DNA of 64,000 nt from Rhodoplanes elegans (GTDB taxonomy: Bacteria > Pseudomonadota > Alphaproteobacteria > Rhizobiales > Xanthobacteraceae). Below the pieces are notes generated by a model, which was not told the origin of the DNA, did no database searches, and saw nothing but the letters and a program-made list of their open reading frames with translations. The stretch is from assembly GCF_016653355.1 (NCBI RefSeq), contig NZ_NHSK01000156.1, forward strand, positions 27,627 through 91,626, read 5' to 3'. Positions within the stretch are counted from its first letter, which is position 1, and every line of letters starts with the position of its first letter. The position numbers were made by a program, and so were the translations under genes. Of this stretch, positions 9,293 through 18,360 are shown in pieces.

Positions 9293-10228
9293 TTATTCCG
9301 CGTCCTTGTCCTTCTCCGCCTTCGCCGTGCCGCCCGGCTGCCAGGCCGCGACCGTCGCGAGGTCGGTCTCCACGCTCCAGCGGCCCGGCTTTCCCGGGCG
9401 GGCGGCGGCGTCGGCGAGCAGGGCGCGGAACTCGCTCCGCGGCACCGTGCGGAATCCCATGTCCAGGATGGTGGGCGTCGGCCACTTGCCGTCGTCGAGC
9501 AGGAAGCCCCACTGCGCCAGATGCCAGTGCAGCACCGTGAAGCCGATCTTCGAGGTGTTGGGCTCGTGCGAGAACTGCGACTCGGTGAAGAAGGCGCCGC
9601 CGGCCGCCACCCCGTAGCCGCCGCCGACCAGCTCGCCCGCCTCGTTCCACACCTCGAAGGAGTGGACATGGCCGGCGTCGAACGCCTCGGCATAGAGCCG
9701 CATGATCCGCGGCGTGATCCAGGTGAGATGCCAGCGCCCCGCCCGGCGCCCCGCGCAGGCCGTGATCACGCCCTCGAAGTCGCGGTCGAACGTGACGCTA
9801 TACCGGCCCTGCCGCATCTGGCGGCGCAGCCGCTTGGCGATGTGCAGCTCGTCGAGCAGCAGGATGCAGCGCTCGGTGGGCGAAATCCATTTCAGCGGCC
9901 CGACATGGGCGAACGGGAACAGGCCGCGCCCATAGGCCGCCGTCAGCGTCGCGGGCGAGGCGTCGTCGACGATGCCGCACACCCCGAACGGGTTCACGGT
10001 ACGGTCCGGATCGGGCAGGCCCGCGGGTCGACCGAGGAGGTCGCGCGCCCACAGCCGCGCCAGGCCCGGCAGTCCTTTCGCACGCGGGCCTTTCAGCGAC
10101 CAGGCCGTGCCGAGCGCGATGCGCTGAAGCCGCTGGGCGGGGCTTTCCCGGAACAGGGCGCGGCGGCGGGCGTCCGCGTCGGCGCCCGCGTCGGGGCAGG
10201 GGGTGGCGACGGCCGGGGACAGGGGCAT
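9293..10228 (-). CDS. aat: leucyl/phenylalanyl-tRNA-protein transferase
   Basis: 311 residues from ATG 10228, which has AGG-type spacing upstream. Signatures of the family are visible: [10 protein letters not shown], then [32 protein letters not shown] and [17 protein letters not shown]. The enzyme attaches Leu or Phe from tRNA to proteins with an N-terminal Arg or Lys, feeding them to the ClpAP N-end rule pathway. The protein is longer than the usual 200-250 residues because of an N-terminal extension of about 75 residues of low-complexity character, so a later start is possible. Confidence 0.88.
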   Translation of the reverse strand: MPLSPAVATPCPDAGADADARRRALFRESPAQRLQRIALGTAWSLKGPRAKGLPGLARLWARDLLGRPAGLPDPDRTVNPFGVCGIVDDASPATLTAAYGRGLFPFAHVGPLKWISPTERCILLLDELHIAKRLRRQMRQGRYSVTFDRDFEGVITACAGRRAGRWHLTWITPRIMRLYAEAFDAGHVHSFEVWNEAGELVGGGYGVAAGGAFFTESQFSHEPNTSKIGFTVLHWHLAQWGFLLDDGKWPTPTILDMGFRTVPRSEFRALLADAAARPGKPGRWSVETDLATVAAWQPGGTAKAEKDKDAE

Positions 10229-10409
10229 GGCAGGCTCGCTTCGCGCGCGGGACGGGCGCTCGTCGGCCGGATCATCGCCGGTCCGCCTTTCGGGACTATT
10301 ACGAAGGAGCGAGCACGACGGAGCGAGACGCCGCTTCGCCCACGATTTCACCGTGGGTTGCGGGCGGCCCGGATTGCGGCGGAGCCCCCGATCCGCTAAC
10401 CCCAGCGCC

Positions 10410-11960
10410 ATGAAACACGACAAGATCCTCATCGTCGACTTCGGCTCCCAGGTCACCCAGCTCATCGCCCGCCGGGTGCGCGAGGAGGGGGTCTATTCCG
10501 AGATCGTGCCCTACCAGAAGGCGGCCGAGGCCTACGCCGCGATGCGCCCGAAGGGCATCATCCTGTCGGGCGGCCCCGCCTCGGTGCACGAGGAGGGGGC
10601 GCCGCTGCCGCCGACCTCGCTCTACGAGGCCGGCGTGCCGATCCTCGGCATCTGCTACGGCGAGCAGGCGATGGCCCACCAGCTCGGCGGCCTGGTCGAG
10701 GGCGGCCACCACCGCGAGTTCGGCCGCGCCGAGGTGCAGGTCACCGACGAGTGCCTGTTGGTCGACGGCATCTGGCAGGTCGGCGAGAAGTATCCGGTGT
10801 GGATGAGCCACGGCGACCGCGTCACCCGCCCACCCGAGGGCTTCAAGGTGGTCGGCACCTCGCCGAACGCGCCGATCGCGATCATCGCCGACGAGACCCG
10901 CCATTTCTACGGCACCCAGTTCCACCTCGAGGTGATGCACACGCCGCACGGCGCGCTGCTGCTGCGCAACTTCGTGCGCAAGGTCGCGGGTTGCGAGGGC
11001 GACTGGACGATGCGCACCTTCAAGGAGGAGGCGATCGAGAAGCTGCGCGCCCAGGTCGGCGACGGCAAGGTGATCTGCGGCCTCTCGGGCGGCGTCGACT
11101 CGGCGGTCGCCGCCGTGCTGCTGCACGAGGCGATCGGCAACCAGCTCACCTGCGTCTTCGTCGACCACGGGCTTCTGCGCCGCGGCGAGGCCAAGCGGGT
11201 GATCGCGATGTTCCGCGGCCACTACAACATCCCGCTCGTCCACGTGAACGCGCGCGAGCAGTTTCTTGCCGCGCTCGACGGCGTCACCGACCCGGAAGAC
11301 AAGCGAAAGATCATCGGCAAGGCTTTCATCGACATCTTCGAGGAGGAGGCCAAGAAGCTCGGCGGCGCCGAGTTTTTGGCACAGGGCACGCTCTATCCGG
11401 ACGTGATCGAGAGCGTCTCGGCGACCGGCGGCCCGTCGGTGACGATCAAGTCGCACCACAATGTCGGCGGCTTGCCCGAGCGCATGAACATGAAGCTCGT
11501 CGAGCCGCTGCGCGAATTGTTCAAGGACGAGGTCCGCGCGCTCGGCCGTGAGCTCGGGCTGCCCGACGTGTTCGTCGGCCGCCACCCGTTCCCGGGCCCC
11601 GGCCTCGCGATCCGCTGCCCGGGCGAGATCACGGCCGAGAAGCTGGAGATCCTCCGGTATGCGGACGAGATCTACATCGAGGAGATCCGTCGCGCCGGCC
11701 TCTACGACGACATCTGGCAGGCCTTCGCGGTGCTCCTCCCGGTCAAGACCGTCGGCGTGATGGGCGACGGCCGCACCTACGACTACGTCGTCGCGCTGCG
11801 CGCCGTCACCTCGACGGACGGCATGACGGCCGACTTCTACCCCTTCGACATGAAGTTTTTAGGCCACGCCGCCACCCGCATCATCAACGAGGTGAAGGGC
11901 GTGAACCGCGTGGTCTACGACGTGACGAGCAAGCCGCCCGGGACGATCGAGTGGGAATGA
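10410..11960 (+). CDS. guaA: GMP synthase (glutamine-hydrolysing)
   Basis: 516 residues, the usual length. The N-terminal class I glutamine amidotransferase has its nucleophile in ILGICYGEQ (Cys near 82) and the FHLEV histidine/glutamate. The ATP-pyrophosphatase P-loop [10 protein letters not shown] lies near residue 226. The C-terminal dimerisation domain ends in KPPGTIEWE. The enzyme converts XMP to GMP in purine synthesis. The start ATG 10410 is fixed by the conserved opening [14 protein letters not shown]. The 3' end of this gene is a known attachment site for genomic islands, and an integrase follows directly. Confidence 0.97.
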   Translation: MKHDKILIVDFGSQVTQLIARRVREEGVYSEIVPYQKAAEAYAAMRPKGIILSGGPASVHEEGAPLPPTSLYEAGVPILGICYGEQAMAHQLGGLVEGGHHREFGRAEVQVTDECLLVDGIWQVGEKYPVWMSHGDRVTRPPEGFKVVGTSPNAPIAIIADETRHFYGTQFHLEVMHTPHGALLLRNFVRKVAGCEGDWTMRTFKEEAIEKLRAQVGDGKVICGLSGGVDSAVAAVLLHEAIGNQLTCVFVDHGLLRRGEAKRVIAMFRGHYNIPLVHVNAREQFLAALDGVTDPEDKRKIIGKAFIDIFEEEAKKLGGAEFLAQGTLYPDVIESVSATGGPSVTIKSHHNVGGLPERMNMKLVEPLRELFKDEVRALGRELGLPDVFVGRHPFPGPGLAIRCPGEITAEKLEILRYADEIYIEEIRRAGLYDDIWQAFAVLLPVKTVGVMGDGRTYDYVVALRAVTSTDGMTADFYPFDMKFLGHAATRIINEVKGVNRVVYDVTSKPPGTIEWE

Positions 11961-11975
11961 TTCAGGCCCATCCGG
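11930..11975. other. presumed island attachment region (attL) at the 3' end of guaA
   Basis: The last codons of guaA are intact and are followed within 300 bp by a tyrosine integrase reading away, the arrangement known for guaA-targeting islands. I looked for a second copy of the guaA 3' end further right and did not find one, so the core sequence cannot be delimited from this window. Confidence 0.45.
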
Positions 11976-12087
11976 CGCTATCCCAAAGCACGCCAGAATA
12001 CGCCGCAACGCACTGATAAAACAAATAAAATAAGCCAAAGACGTTCGGGAACTATCGGTCGGCAGAGATCGCCGCTGACGTACTCCC

Positions 12088-12238
12088 TGACGGTACGGCT
12101 CCCCGTTGCGAAATCTGATTTCATCCGATACCGTCAGCGTCTGGGCACCGTGTGACGGTCTTTTTTGTGACCTAAGATACTGTAATAAAAAGAGATTTAG
12201 TCGCTCAGGGTCCAGAAAACGGCCTGACGGTCTTTTTT
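12088..12238. repeat. repeated TGACGGT motif before the integrase gene
   Basis: TGACGGT occurs at 12088-12094, inverted (ACCGTCA) at 12130-12136, and twice as the longer repeat TGACGGTCTTTTTT at 12153-12166 and 12225-12238. Clustered short repeats between an attachment site and an integrase gene are what integrase arm-type binding sites look like. The T-runs could alternatively be terminator-like. Confidence 0.5.
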
Positions 12239-12254
12239 CGAGGAGGCGGCCCAA

Positions 12255-13535
12255 ATGCTGACGGACTCAGCGCTTAAGCACCTGAAACCAAAAGACAAAA
12301 TTTATAAGGTGACGGATCGGGACGGCATGTACGTGCTGGTGAAGCCATCCGGGACACTCACCTTTCGGATGGACTACCGGATGAATGGGCGGCGCGAGAC
12401 CGTCACCTTCGGGAAGTACGGTCCTGCGGGGCTGTCCCTCGCTCGAGCACGAGAGCTGTGCATCGACGCCAAGCGGGCGATCAGCGAGGGACGATCGCCG
12501 GCGATCGAAAAGCAGCGGGAGAAGCGTCGGCTCTTGGAAGCGAAGAGCTTTGGTCAGTTCGGCGAGAAATGGCTGACCGCGGGGCCGATGGCGGACAGTA
12601 CGCGGGCGATGCGCCGGTCAATCTTCGAGCGCGAGCTGCTGCCGAAGTGGCGCAACAGGCTGCTGACCGAGATCACACCGGATGACCTCCGGGCTCTTTG
12701 CGGGGCGATCGTCGAGCGGGGCGCGCCCGCCACGGCGATCCACGTCCGCGACATCGTCAAGCAAATCTACGGCTTCGCGATCCTGCACGGGGAGAAGGTC
12801 GCCAATCCCGCTGATGATGTGGGGCCGTCCTCGATCGCGACATTCGTGCCGAAGGACCGATCGCTCTCGCCTACTGAGATCAGGATCATGCTCAAGCTGA
12901 TTGAGAAGGTCGCGACACTGCCGACAATCAGGCTCGGCATGCGCCTCTACCTACAGACCATGGTGCGCAAGAGCGAGCTGCAGGACGCCACGTGGGACGA
13001 AGTCGATTTCGAGAATGCCGTGTGGACGATTCCGAAGGAGCGCATGAAGCGTTCGAAGGCGCACAACGTGTATCTGTCGCGGCAAACACTCGACATCATG
13101 ATCGCGCTGAAGACCTGCGCAGGGAATTCGCGATACCTGTTGCCGTCGCGGTACGACGCGGATGCGCCGATGTCGCGCGCGACGTTCAACCGGGTAACCT
13201 ACTCGGTTGTTGAACTGGCGAAGAAGGAAGGTCTGCCACTCGAGCCATTCACGGTTCACGATCTCCGAAGGACGGGATCCACGCTGCTCAACGAGCTCGG
13301 TTTCAATAGCGACTGGATCGAGAAGTGTCTTGCGCACGAGGATGGTCGTTCGTCACGTGGCGTCTATAACAAGGCGGAGTACGAAGTTCAGCGTCGCCAC
13401 ATGATGCAGGAGTGGTCGGACATTATCGACGCCTGGGTCGCTGGGAAGAAGCGCGTCCCGGTACTCATCCCGCCCTCGATGCCGCTGCTTGAACCCGACC
13501 CGGCTCTCGAACAGGGCGCGACCGCCGCTGCCTGA
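12255..13535 (+). CDS. tyrosine recombinase, guaA-site island integrase
   Basis: 426 residues from ATG 12255, with AGGAGG upstream. The N-terminal arm-binding domain of the DUF4102 type is visible (KVTDRDGMYVLVKPSG, TFRMDYRMNGRRETVTFGKYG, LSLARARELC). The catalytic domain shows the first Arg in MVRKSEL, then HDLRRTGSTLLNELG (His near 335, Arg near 338), a late His in LAHED and the nucleophile Tyr in GVYNKAEY (near 371). It is of the P4/bacteriophage integrase type and starts 294 bp after guaA, so it very likely catalysed integration there. Composition is lower in GC than the core genes before it. Confidence 0.92.
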   Translation: MLTDSALKHLKPKDKIYKVTDRDGMYVLVKPSGTLTFRMDYRMNGRRETVTFGKYGPAGLSLARARELCIDAKRAISEGRSPAIEKQREKRRLLEAKSFGQFGEKWLTAGPMADSTRAMRRSIFERELLPKWRNRLLTEITPDDLRALCGAIVERGAPATAIHVRDIVKQIYGFAILHGEKVANPADDVGPSSIATFVPKDRSLSPTEIRIMLKLIEKVATLPTIRLGMRLYLQTMVRKSELQDATWDEVDFENAVWTIPKERMKRSKAHNVYLSRQTLDIMIALKTCAGNSRYLLPSRYDADAPMSRATFNRVTYSVVELAKKEGLPLEPFTVHDLRRTGSTLLNELGFNSDWIEKCLAHEDGRSSRGVYNKAEYEVQRRHMMQEWSDIIDAWVAGKKRVPVLIPPSMPLLEPDPALEQGATAAA

Positions 13536-13761
13536 CATCAGGAGATTGAGCTCGGGGCACAGGAGTTGATCGACGCGAGGCAAGCCAGGCTTCGACCTCC
13601 GCCAAATCCCAGACGACACAGCGTGGCGATAGGGCGAAGCGTCTGGGAAACTCGCCACGCTGTTCCATCTCGTAGATGGTGCTGTCGGCGAGAGGCACCA
13701 TTTCGCGCAATTGGTGTCGACGGATAGTCCGCTTAATCGGGCCGTCATTCCGCTGAGCCAT
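13465..13761 (-). CDS. AlpA-like DNA-binding protein, probable excisionase
   Basis: 98 residues from ATG 13761 with a GAGGAG ribosome-binding site. The central part LREMVPLADSTIYEMEQRGEFPRRFALSPRCVVWDLAEVEAWLASR is the AlpA/MerR-like helix-turn-helix found in phage and island regulators, including excisionases that direct integrases to excise. It is convergent to the integrase and overlaps its 3' end by 71 bp. The C-terminal 30 residues are basic and disordered. Confidence 0.8.
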   Translation of the reverse strand: MAQRNDGPIKRTIRRHQLREMVPLADSTIYEMEQRGEFPRRFALSPRCVVWDLAEVEAWLASRRSTPVPRAQSPDVRQRRSRPVREPGRVQAAASRAG

Positions 13762-14360
13762 CTTCGTCTCCTCAATTCCTCCTCTTGAGGAAATGAACGC
13801 GATAGGCTCCGAAAGGGAAGGGCGGAAATTCAGACGTGGGATAGCAGGCTACTGTGGCGTACAAAAAGAAAGTTGTCTGGCTGGTGATCGATGCACTCAT
13901 CTCCAAAAGATGCGGTGCTCTGGAGGTCAGGTCACAAGTTCGAAGTGTGTCGGGTGCGGTGCTTCGTGGTAAGACGACTGGATGCTATGCGCACGGCATT
14001 GCATCGCAGGGTAGCGGTCGCAGCCTAGCGTAGGTGGCGCCCCAGCGTAGATGAAACTGATAACTACGTTTTCGCTGGGACGGGATGATAATGCAGCGGA
14101 TCAGCATCGGATGCCGCCAAGAGCTACCGAGATCCACCTATACTACTGGATAGCTGATCGATGCGATCCCCAGCCCTCCATCTCTCCCGGACCGTCGATC
14201 GTGACATCAGATAACTTGCTGTTGCCCCATGGTTTTGTGGAATTTTGCCAAGCAAGATTTTCATGAACGGGTCTCATGAAAGCTATCCGATTTCGGCATC
14301 TAACCCGTTTGCGCGTTAGCTCCTACCTTTATGAGACCCCATTCTCTCGAAGGAACCATC
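13762..14360. other. 600-base stretch without a convincing gene
   Basis: Lower-GC DNA between the excisionase and the CMD-type gene. One open frame (14051-14266) has no ribosome-binding site and no recognisable features. The part near 14250-14280 contains a repeated TCATGAA. It probably carries the promoters of both flanking genes. Confidence 0.45.
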
Positions 14361-15128
14361 ATGAAACCATTGGCCGCAGCTCTCATCACCGCAGCACTTT
14401 CTGGTGGAGCGGTATTGGCCCAGGATAACAGGTATCCCATCATGTCCAATAACATCGAGCGCGTGGCGCCCGCACTGGAGCGCTACACAACTGAAGGGCT
14501 GTTCGGTAAGGTGTGGGGCGACGCGTCGCTTTCGGCACGAGACCGCAGTCTCGTGACTGTCGCGATCCTGATCGCCCGCAATCAGACTGGCGAATTATCG
14601 GATTACATCACGCGGGCGCTTAATTCCGGTGTGAGCGCGCGGGAGATTTCCGAGACCATCACGCATCTCGCTTTCTATGCAGGCTGGGGCAACGCCATGT
14701 CGGCGGTCGATGCCGCCGCTAAAGCCTTCGAGGCAAAGGGCGTGGCGGCGAACGATCTGCCCGCGATCAAGCCAGAACTTCTGCCTTTAAATCAAGAGGC
14801 CGAGAACGTCCGAGAGACGCGTGTCCGATCCGACTTTGGCAACGTATCCCAAGGTGTCGTCGACAACACGCGCGAATTCCTGTTCCGCGATCTATGGCTC
14901 CGGCCCGATCTGGCGCCACGCGACCGAAGCCTGATAACGGTCGCAGCTCTCATTGCGTCCGGACAGGTGGCGCAGATGCCGTTCCATCTGAATCGGGCAA
15001 TGGACAACGGCCTCACACGGGAGGAGGCCGGTGGCGTGCTGGCGCATGCAGCCTTCTACACCGGCTGGCCGAACGTTTTCACGGCTCTTCCGGTCGCCAA
15101 ACAGGTGTTTGAGAGCCGCAGGAATTGA
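14361..15128 (+). CDS. exported carboxymuconolactone-decarboxylase-like protein, two repeats
   Basis: 255 residues from ATG 14361, with AAGGA upstream. A signal peptide (MKPLAAALITAALSGGAVLA) is followed by two CMD domains. The first has LSARDRSLVTVAILIA, then ITHLAFYAGWGNAMSAV; the second has LAPRDRSLITVAALIA, then LAHAAFYTGWPNVFTAL. The AhpD-type CxxC is absent from both repeats, so peroxidase-type redox chemistry is unlikely. Export is unusual for decarboxylases, but tandem CMD proteins with signal peptides are widespread and of unclear function. It sits as cargo between the two integrase genes. Confidence 0.82.
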   Translation: MKPLAAALITAALSGGAVLAQDNRYPIMSNNIERVAPALERYTTEGLFGKVWGDASLSARDRSLVTVAILIARNQTGELSDYITRALNSGVSAREISETITHLAFYAGWGNAMSAVDAAAKAFEAKGVAANDLPAIKPELLPLNQEAENVRETRVRSDFGNVSQGVVDNTREFLFRDLWLRPDLAPRDRSLITVAALIASGQVAQMPFHLNRAMDNGLTREEAGGVLAHAAFYTGWPNVFTALPVAKQVFESRRN

Positions 15129-15185
15129 TTCTGCGCCAATCGTCGCCCTTCCGGTTCTAACGCGAGGAAGGGCGGCGCACTTCTG

Positions 15186-15473
15186 CTATTGATGCGCACG
15201 CATCTGACGCGCTGTGAACACGTAATCGGTTGCAGCTTGCGGCTGATGACAAGAGGCGCAGCGCGACCCGTCCTCGCTCATGTTCGGGGTTCGATCCGGG
15301 GCGAACTCACGAAACAACCACGCACCAGCTCCCGACACGGATTCCCACGCCTGACGTTTTTCCATGACGATGTAACGGTAGAGTGCGCCGTTGCGATAAT
15401 CCTCCATCATGATGACCGTACCATCGGGAAGAGGTTGGTTGGCCTTGGCGGCGGCGATCGCCTCGGGAGCCCG
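15186..15473 (-). pseudogene. 3' fragment of a cytochrome P460-like haem protein
   Basis: The reading frame runs from a TAA near 15474 to the stop at 15186, with no upstream part. The translated piece (PLPDGTVIMMEDYRNGALYRYIVMEKR, ending in CASCHQPQAATDYVFTA) has a single CxxCH haem site, SRCASCHQPQ, in the place seen at the C terminus of cytochrome P460 / c'-beta-like proteins. The 5' part has been replaced by unrelated DNA leading to the second integrase, so this is most likely a truncated remnant. The family assignment rests on the haem-site context only. Confidence 0.6.
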
Positions 15474-15597
15474 TTAAGCTGCCCATCCGAAATATACGAC
15501 AGGGTACGCTATGGTACTCTATCTATCTGATCTGACTGGATTTTCAAAAAGCCGAGGAGCACGTTGTTATCCGACACTGCGCTGCAATTTCCGCCCG

Positions 15598-15618
15598 GGT
15601 GCTTACGTGGTGCTTACG
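15598..15618. repeat. direct repeat before the second integrase
   Basis: GGTGCTTACG occurs at 15598-15607 and again at 15609-15618, exactly 11 bp apart (one helical turn), 33 bp before the integrase start. Helically phased repeats next to an integrase gene may be its binding sites or a regulator site. Confidence 0.4.
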
Positions 15619-15651
15619 CGAGAAGTCGGCGTGGCGATCTGAGAGAATGTG

Positions 15652-17010
15652 ATGGCCAAGATCACCAAGAGGGTCGCCGACGCCGCCGAAGTGCGGGAGA
15701 AGGACTACGTCATTTGGGATGACGAGTTGCCCGGCTTCGGCCTCCGCGTTTTCACCTCGGGCAAGCGAAGCTACGTCATCCAATATCGTGCAGGTGGTCG
15801 CTCGCGTCGCTACACCATAGGCCTTCACGGAGTCTGGACCCCGGAGACGGTCCGTCAGGAGGCGAAGATCCAATTCGGCCGGATCGCGCAGGGCAACAAT
15901 CCCGCCGAGGAACGGCACCTCGATCACAAGGCGCTCACCGTCAAGGAACTTTGCACATTGTACATGGCGGATCTCGAGGCTGGTCTCATCCTCGGGAAAG
16001 GCGGACGGTCAAAGAAGCCGAGCACTATCACCGTCGACGTCGGCCGCATCCACCGGCACATCATCCCGCTGATCGGCATGCGGCGCGTGAAGGATCTGAC
16101 GAAGGCTGACATTAACAAGGTCCTGAAGGACATCATGGCTGGAAAGACCCGGGTGTCCGTCAAAACCAAAAAACTTCGCGGCAAGGCCATCGTGCGAGGT
16201 GGAGCTGGAACCGCAACCCGAACGGTCGGCTTGCTTGGTGGTATTCTCACCTATGCCGTCGAAGCCGGCATCATAGAGAGCAATCCGGCACACGGCATCC
16301 GCAAGCCGAAAGACAATGTGCGAACGCGTCGTTTGTCTGAAGCGGAGTATCGCATCCTCGGCCAGATGCTGCGCGACGCGGCGAGGCAAGAAAAATACAT
16401 TACGACTGTGGACATCATTCGTCAGATTGCTCTGACAGGTTGCCGACGCAGCGAGATGATCCACTTAAAATGGTCGGAGGTCGACAGCGAGGCGAGCTAT
16501 CTGCGCCTGCATGACAGCAAGGAAGGAAAATCGATTCGCGCAGTCGGTCTGCCGGTCATTGAGTATTTCGATTGCCGGCGCTTGGGCGCCGTTGGCACTT
16601 ATGTTTTTCCCGGGCAGGGCGAGGACAATGCGTTCGGCAGCTTCTCGAACCACTGGGAGCAGATCTTCAAAAAGTCGCCGCTGTCGGATGTCACGCCGCA
16701 CGTGCTGCGTCATAGCTTCGCTAGCATCGCGAACGACCTGGGATTCACCGAAGTCACGATCGCAGCCTTGGTAGGCCACTCAAAGGGGTCCGTTACGAGC
16801 AAATACATCCACACTCTCGACACGGCGCTCGTGATGGCTGCGGACACGATCGCGGGCTACATCCAAGGCCTGCTCGATGGCATTGAGTTCAAGCACACGG
16901 CGTATGCACTTGATCGTGACTCACGAAAGGCGGCACTTGCGCGTTTCTTGAGCAGGGCAGTTGGAGAACAAAGTATCGCGGGCGAAGCTGACGCGCGCTG
17001 GGCTGCCTGA
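15652..17010 (+). CDS. second tyrosine recombinase (phage-type integrase)
   Basis: 452 residues from ATG 15652; an adjacent GTG at 15649 is also in frame. The N-terminal arm-binding domain (DYVIWDDELPGFGLRVFTSGKRSYVIQYR) is followed by a core-binding domain. The catalytic set is complete: Arg in TGCRRSEMIHLKW (near 265), HVLRHSFAS (near 349-352), GHS and Tyr in SKYIHT (near 385). It is clearly different from the integrase at 12255, so it belongs to another element that inserted into, or next to, the guaA island. Its 5' flank carries the cytochrome fragment, and an IS110 relic follows. Confidence 0.9.
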   Translation: MAKITKRVADAAEVREKDYVIWDDELPGFGLRVFTSGKRSYVIQYRAGGRSRRYTIGLHGVWTPETVRQEAKIQFGRIAQGNNPAEERHLDHKALTVKELCTLYMADLEAGLILGKGGRSKKPSTITVDVGRIHRHIIPLIGMRRVKDLTKADINKVLKDIMAGKTRVSVKTKKLRGKAIVRGGAGTATRTVGLLGGILTYAVEAGIIESNPAHGIRKPKDNVRTRRLSEAEYRILGQMLRDAARQEKYITTVDIIRQIALTGCRRSEMIHLKWSEVDSEASYLRLHDSKEGKSIRAVGLPVIEYFDCRRLGAVGTYVFPGQGEDNAFGSFSNHWEQIFKKSPLSDVTPHVLRHSFASIANDLGFTEVTIAALVGHSKGSVTSKYIHTLDTALVMAADTIAGYIQGLLDGIEFKHTAYALDRDSRKAALARFLSRAVGEQSIAGEADARWAA

Positions 17011-17094
17011 ATGATCAGATCCTCAAGCGGCTTCTTAGTCTAGTCGATGTCGTCGAGCCCTATGTCCTGCCGGACGCATCCACCGAGGCGGATT
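17011..17094 (+). other. possible coding remnant cut by the IS110-type element
   Basis: The frame beginning at 17010 reads a protein-like helical stretch (DQILKRLLSLVDVVEPYVLP) with no start codon and runs into the transposase relic. It may be the beginning of a small gene truncated by the insertion. Function unknown; weak evidence. Confidence 0.25.
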
Positions 17095-18068
17095 TCATGA
17101 TTTCGTTGTTGGCTGCTCCCCTTCGTTTACGCGCAAAACTGCCTCATCGGCGGCAGTCCTGGTCCATCGGAACGGCACGCCCTCGATCCACATCCGATGC
17201 ATGATCACCGCCAACCGGCGAGCCACGGCGACTTGAGCGCGCATCTTGCCGCGCCGGCGGGCGACCTCAACGCCCCATCGCTTCAGCCAACTCCAACGCT
17301 GCACCCGGGTCAGCAGGACATTGGCTGCCTCGCAGAGTAACGGAGTAACGACCGCATCATCCGATCGCCGCATCGGCTGATTCCGCCACTGCGATCTGTT
17401 TCGCCGGAAGCGCATCTTCGGGGAGTGAGGCCAAAATGAGCACCGACAAGAGAGGATTTGGCAAAGCGCGTCGGATCCTCGACAGCCGTGCGGAACGCCA
17501 GCGCAGTGACCGGACCCACGCCCGGCACCGTCACCAACAATCGGCAGATGGGATCGGCCTTCACCGCCGCCAGCACCAGGCCGTGAAGGTCGTCCAGACG
17601 GCGAACTGTCTCCTGGCGAACCGCGAGAATCGGACCAACGACCCGTTTGAGAAGCTCATCGCCATCCACGAGCTCGCGCACGCGCCGCTCCAGCCGAGCT
17701 GCGTCGATTTTGCCAACCTTCAAGCCGAACGCCTTGAGAATGCCGTGCAGATGGTTGTCCAGCATGACCCTGGACTTGACCAGCCTCTCGCGGCTGCATA
17801 GCAGCGCTCGCAGCTTGCGGGTCGCTCGGGTCTTGACGTGAACGACGCGATACCAACCGGCCTGCAAACCATCATGCGTCGCAGGCGCCAGCGATCCGGC
17901 CTCGAGACCGACCCGTTCGAAACTCAACCCAGTTTGCGTCAACCAGGCGGCGATCGTCTCGGGCTCGGAGCCGACGCGCCCCTCCTTCACGACCTTGCGT
18001 TTCTCGTCGACGATGCAGATCGACGTCTCGCTCAACGACACATCAAGTCCGGCATAGTGCTGCTTCAC
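17095..18068 (-). pseudogene. IS110-family transposase with a frameshift
   Basis: Starts at GTG 18068 with GGAGG upstream. The N-terminal DEDD nuclease domain is intact (YAGLDVSLSETSICIVD, RVGLEAGSLAPA), followed by the transposase_20 region VTVPGVGPVTALAFRTAVEDP and PRRCASGETDRSGGISRCGD. The frame then breaks after MRSLL. The remainder (CEAANVLLTRVQRWSWLKRW to the stop at 17095) continues in another frame. The cause is visible: GAGTAACG is tandemly duplicated at 17335-17350; removing one 8-bp copy restores RSLLCEAANVLL. The element is therefore recently inactivated. Confidence 0.88.
17335..17350. repeat. 8-bp tandem duplication causing the IS110 frameshift
   Basis: GAGTAACG occurs twice in a row. 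Deleting one copy re-joins the two transposase frames exactly, so the duplication is the inactivating mutation. Confidence 0.85.
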
Positions 18069-18360
18069 GGGTGTCCTCCATAGGGTTGCTGCACGGCGGA
18101 TCAAGTGATTCGACCCGCTTCAGCCTGGAGGATCGCCGGCTAACCGTCATCGGGGCCGGGGCGCCAAACAACCCGATTGCCCCATCTCCGAATTTGTGAT
18201 GCCCAATCATCCACATGGGAGGGAGACTCGAATACAACCGACCAATTGAAAAAAAGGTCGGAGTTTTCCCAACTCCAGTTGGCATATGTTGAGACAAGCA
18301 GGAAACGGACACTGCCGCAGCAATCTAACCGAGAATGGAATGCCATGGGAGAGCATTTCT

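Noticed and set aside
7655..10399. A 914-residue open frame on the plus strand
   Set aside because: It runs through the RsmB-type gene in another frame and then antisense to aat; the translation is Arg/Pro/Gly-rich with no domain. Shadow of high-GC genes.
10299..11585. A 428-residue frame antisense to guaA
   Set aside because: Direct shadow of guaA, rich in His/Asp/Leu/Arg pattern from reverse-complement codons.
14051..14266. 71-residue frame in the gap after the excisionase
   Set aside because: No ribosome-binding site, no recognisable features, overlaps likely promoter DNA.
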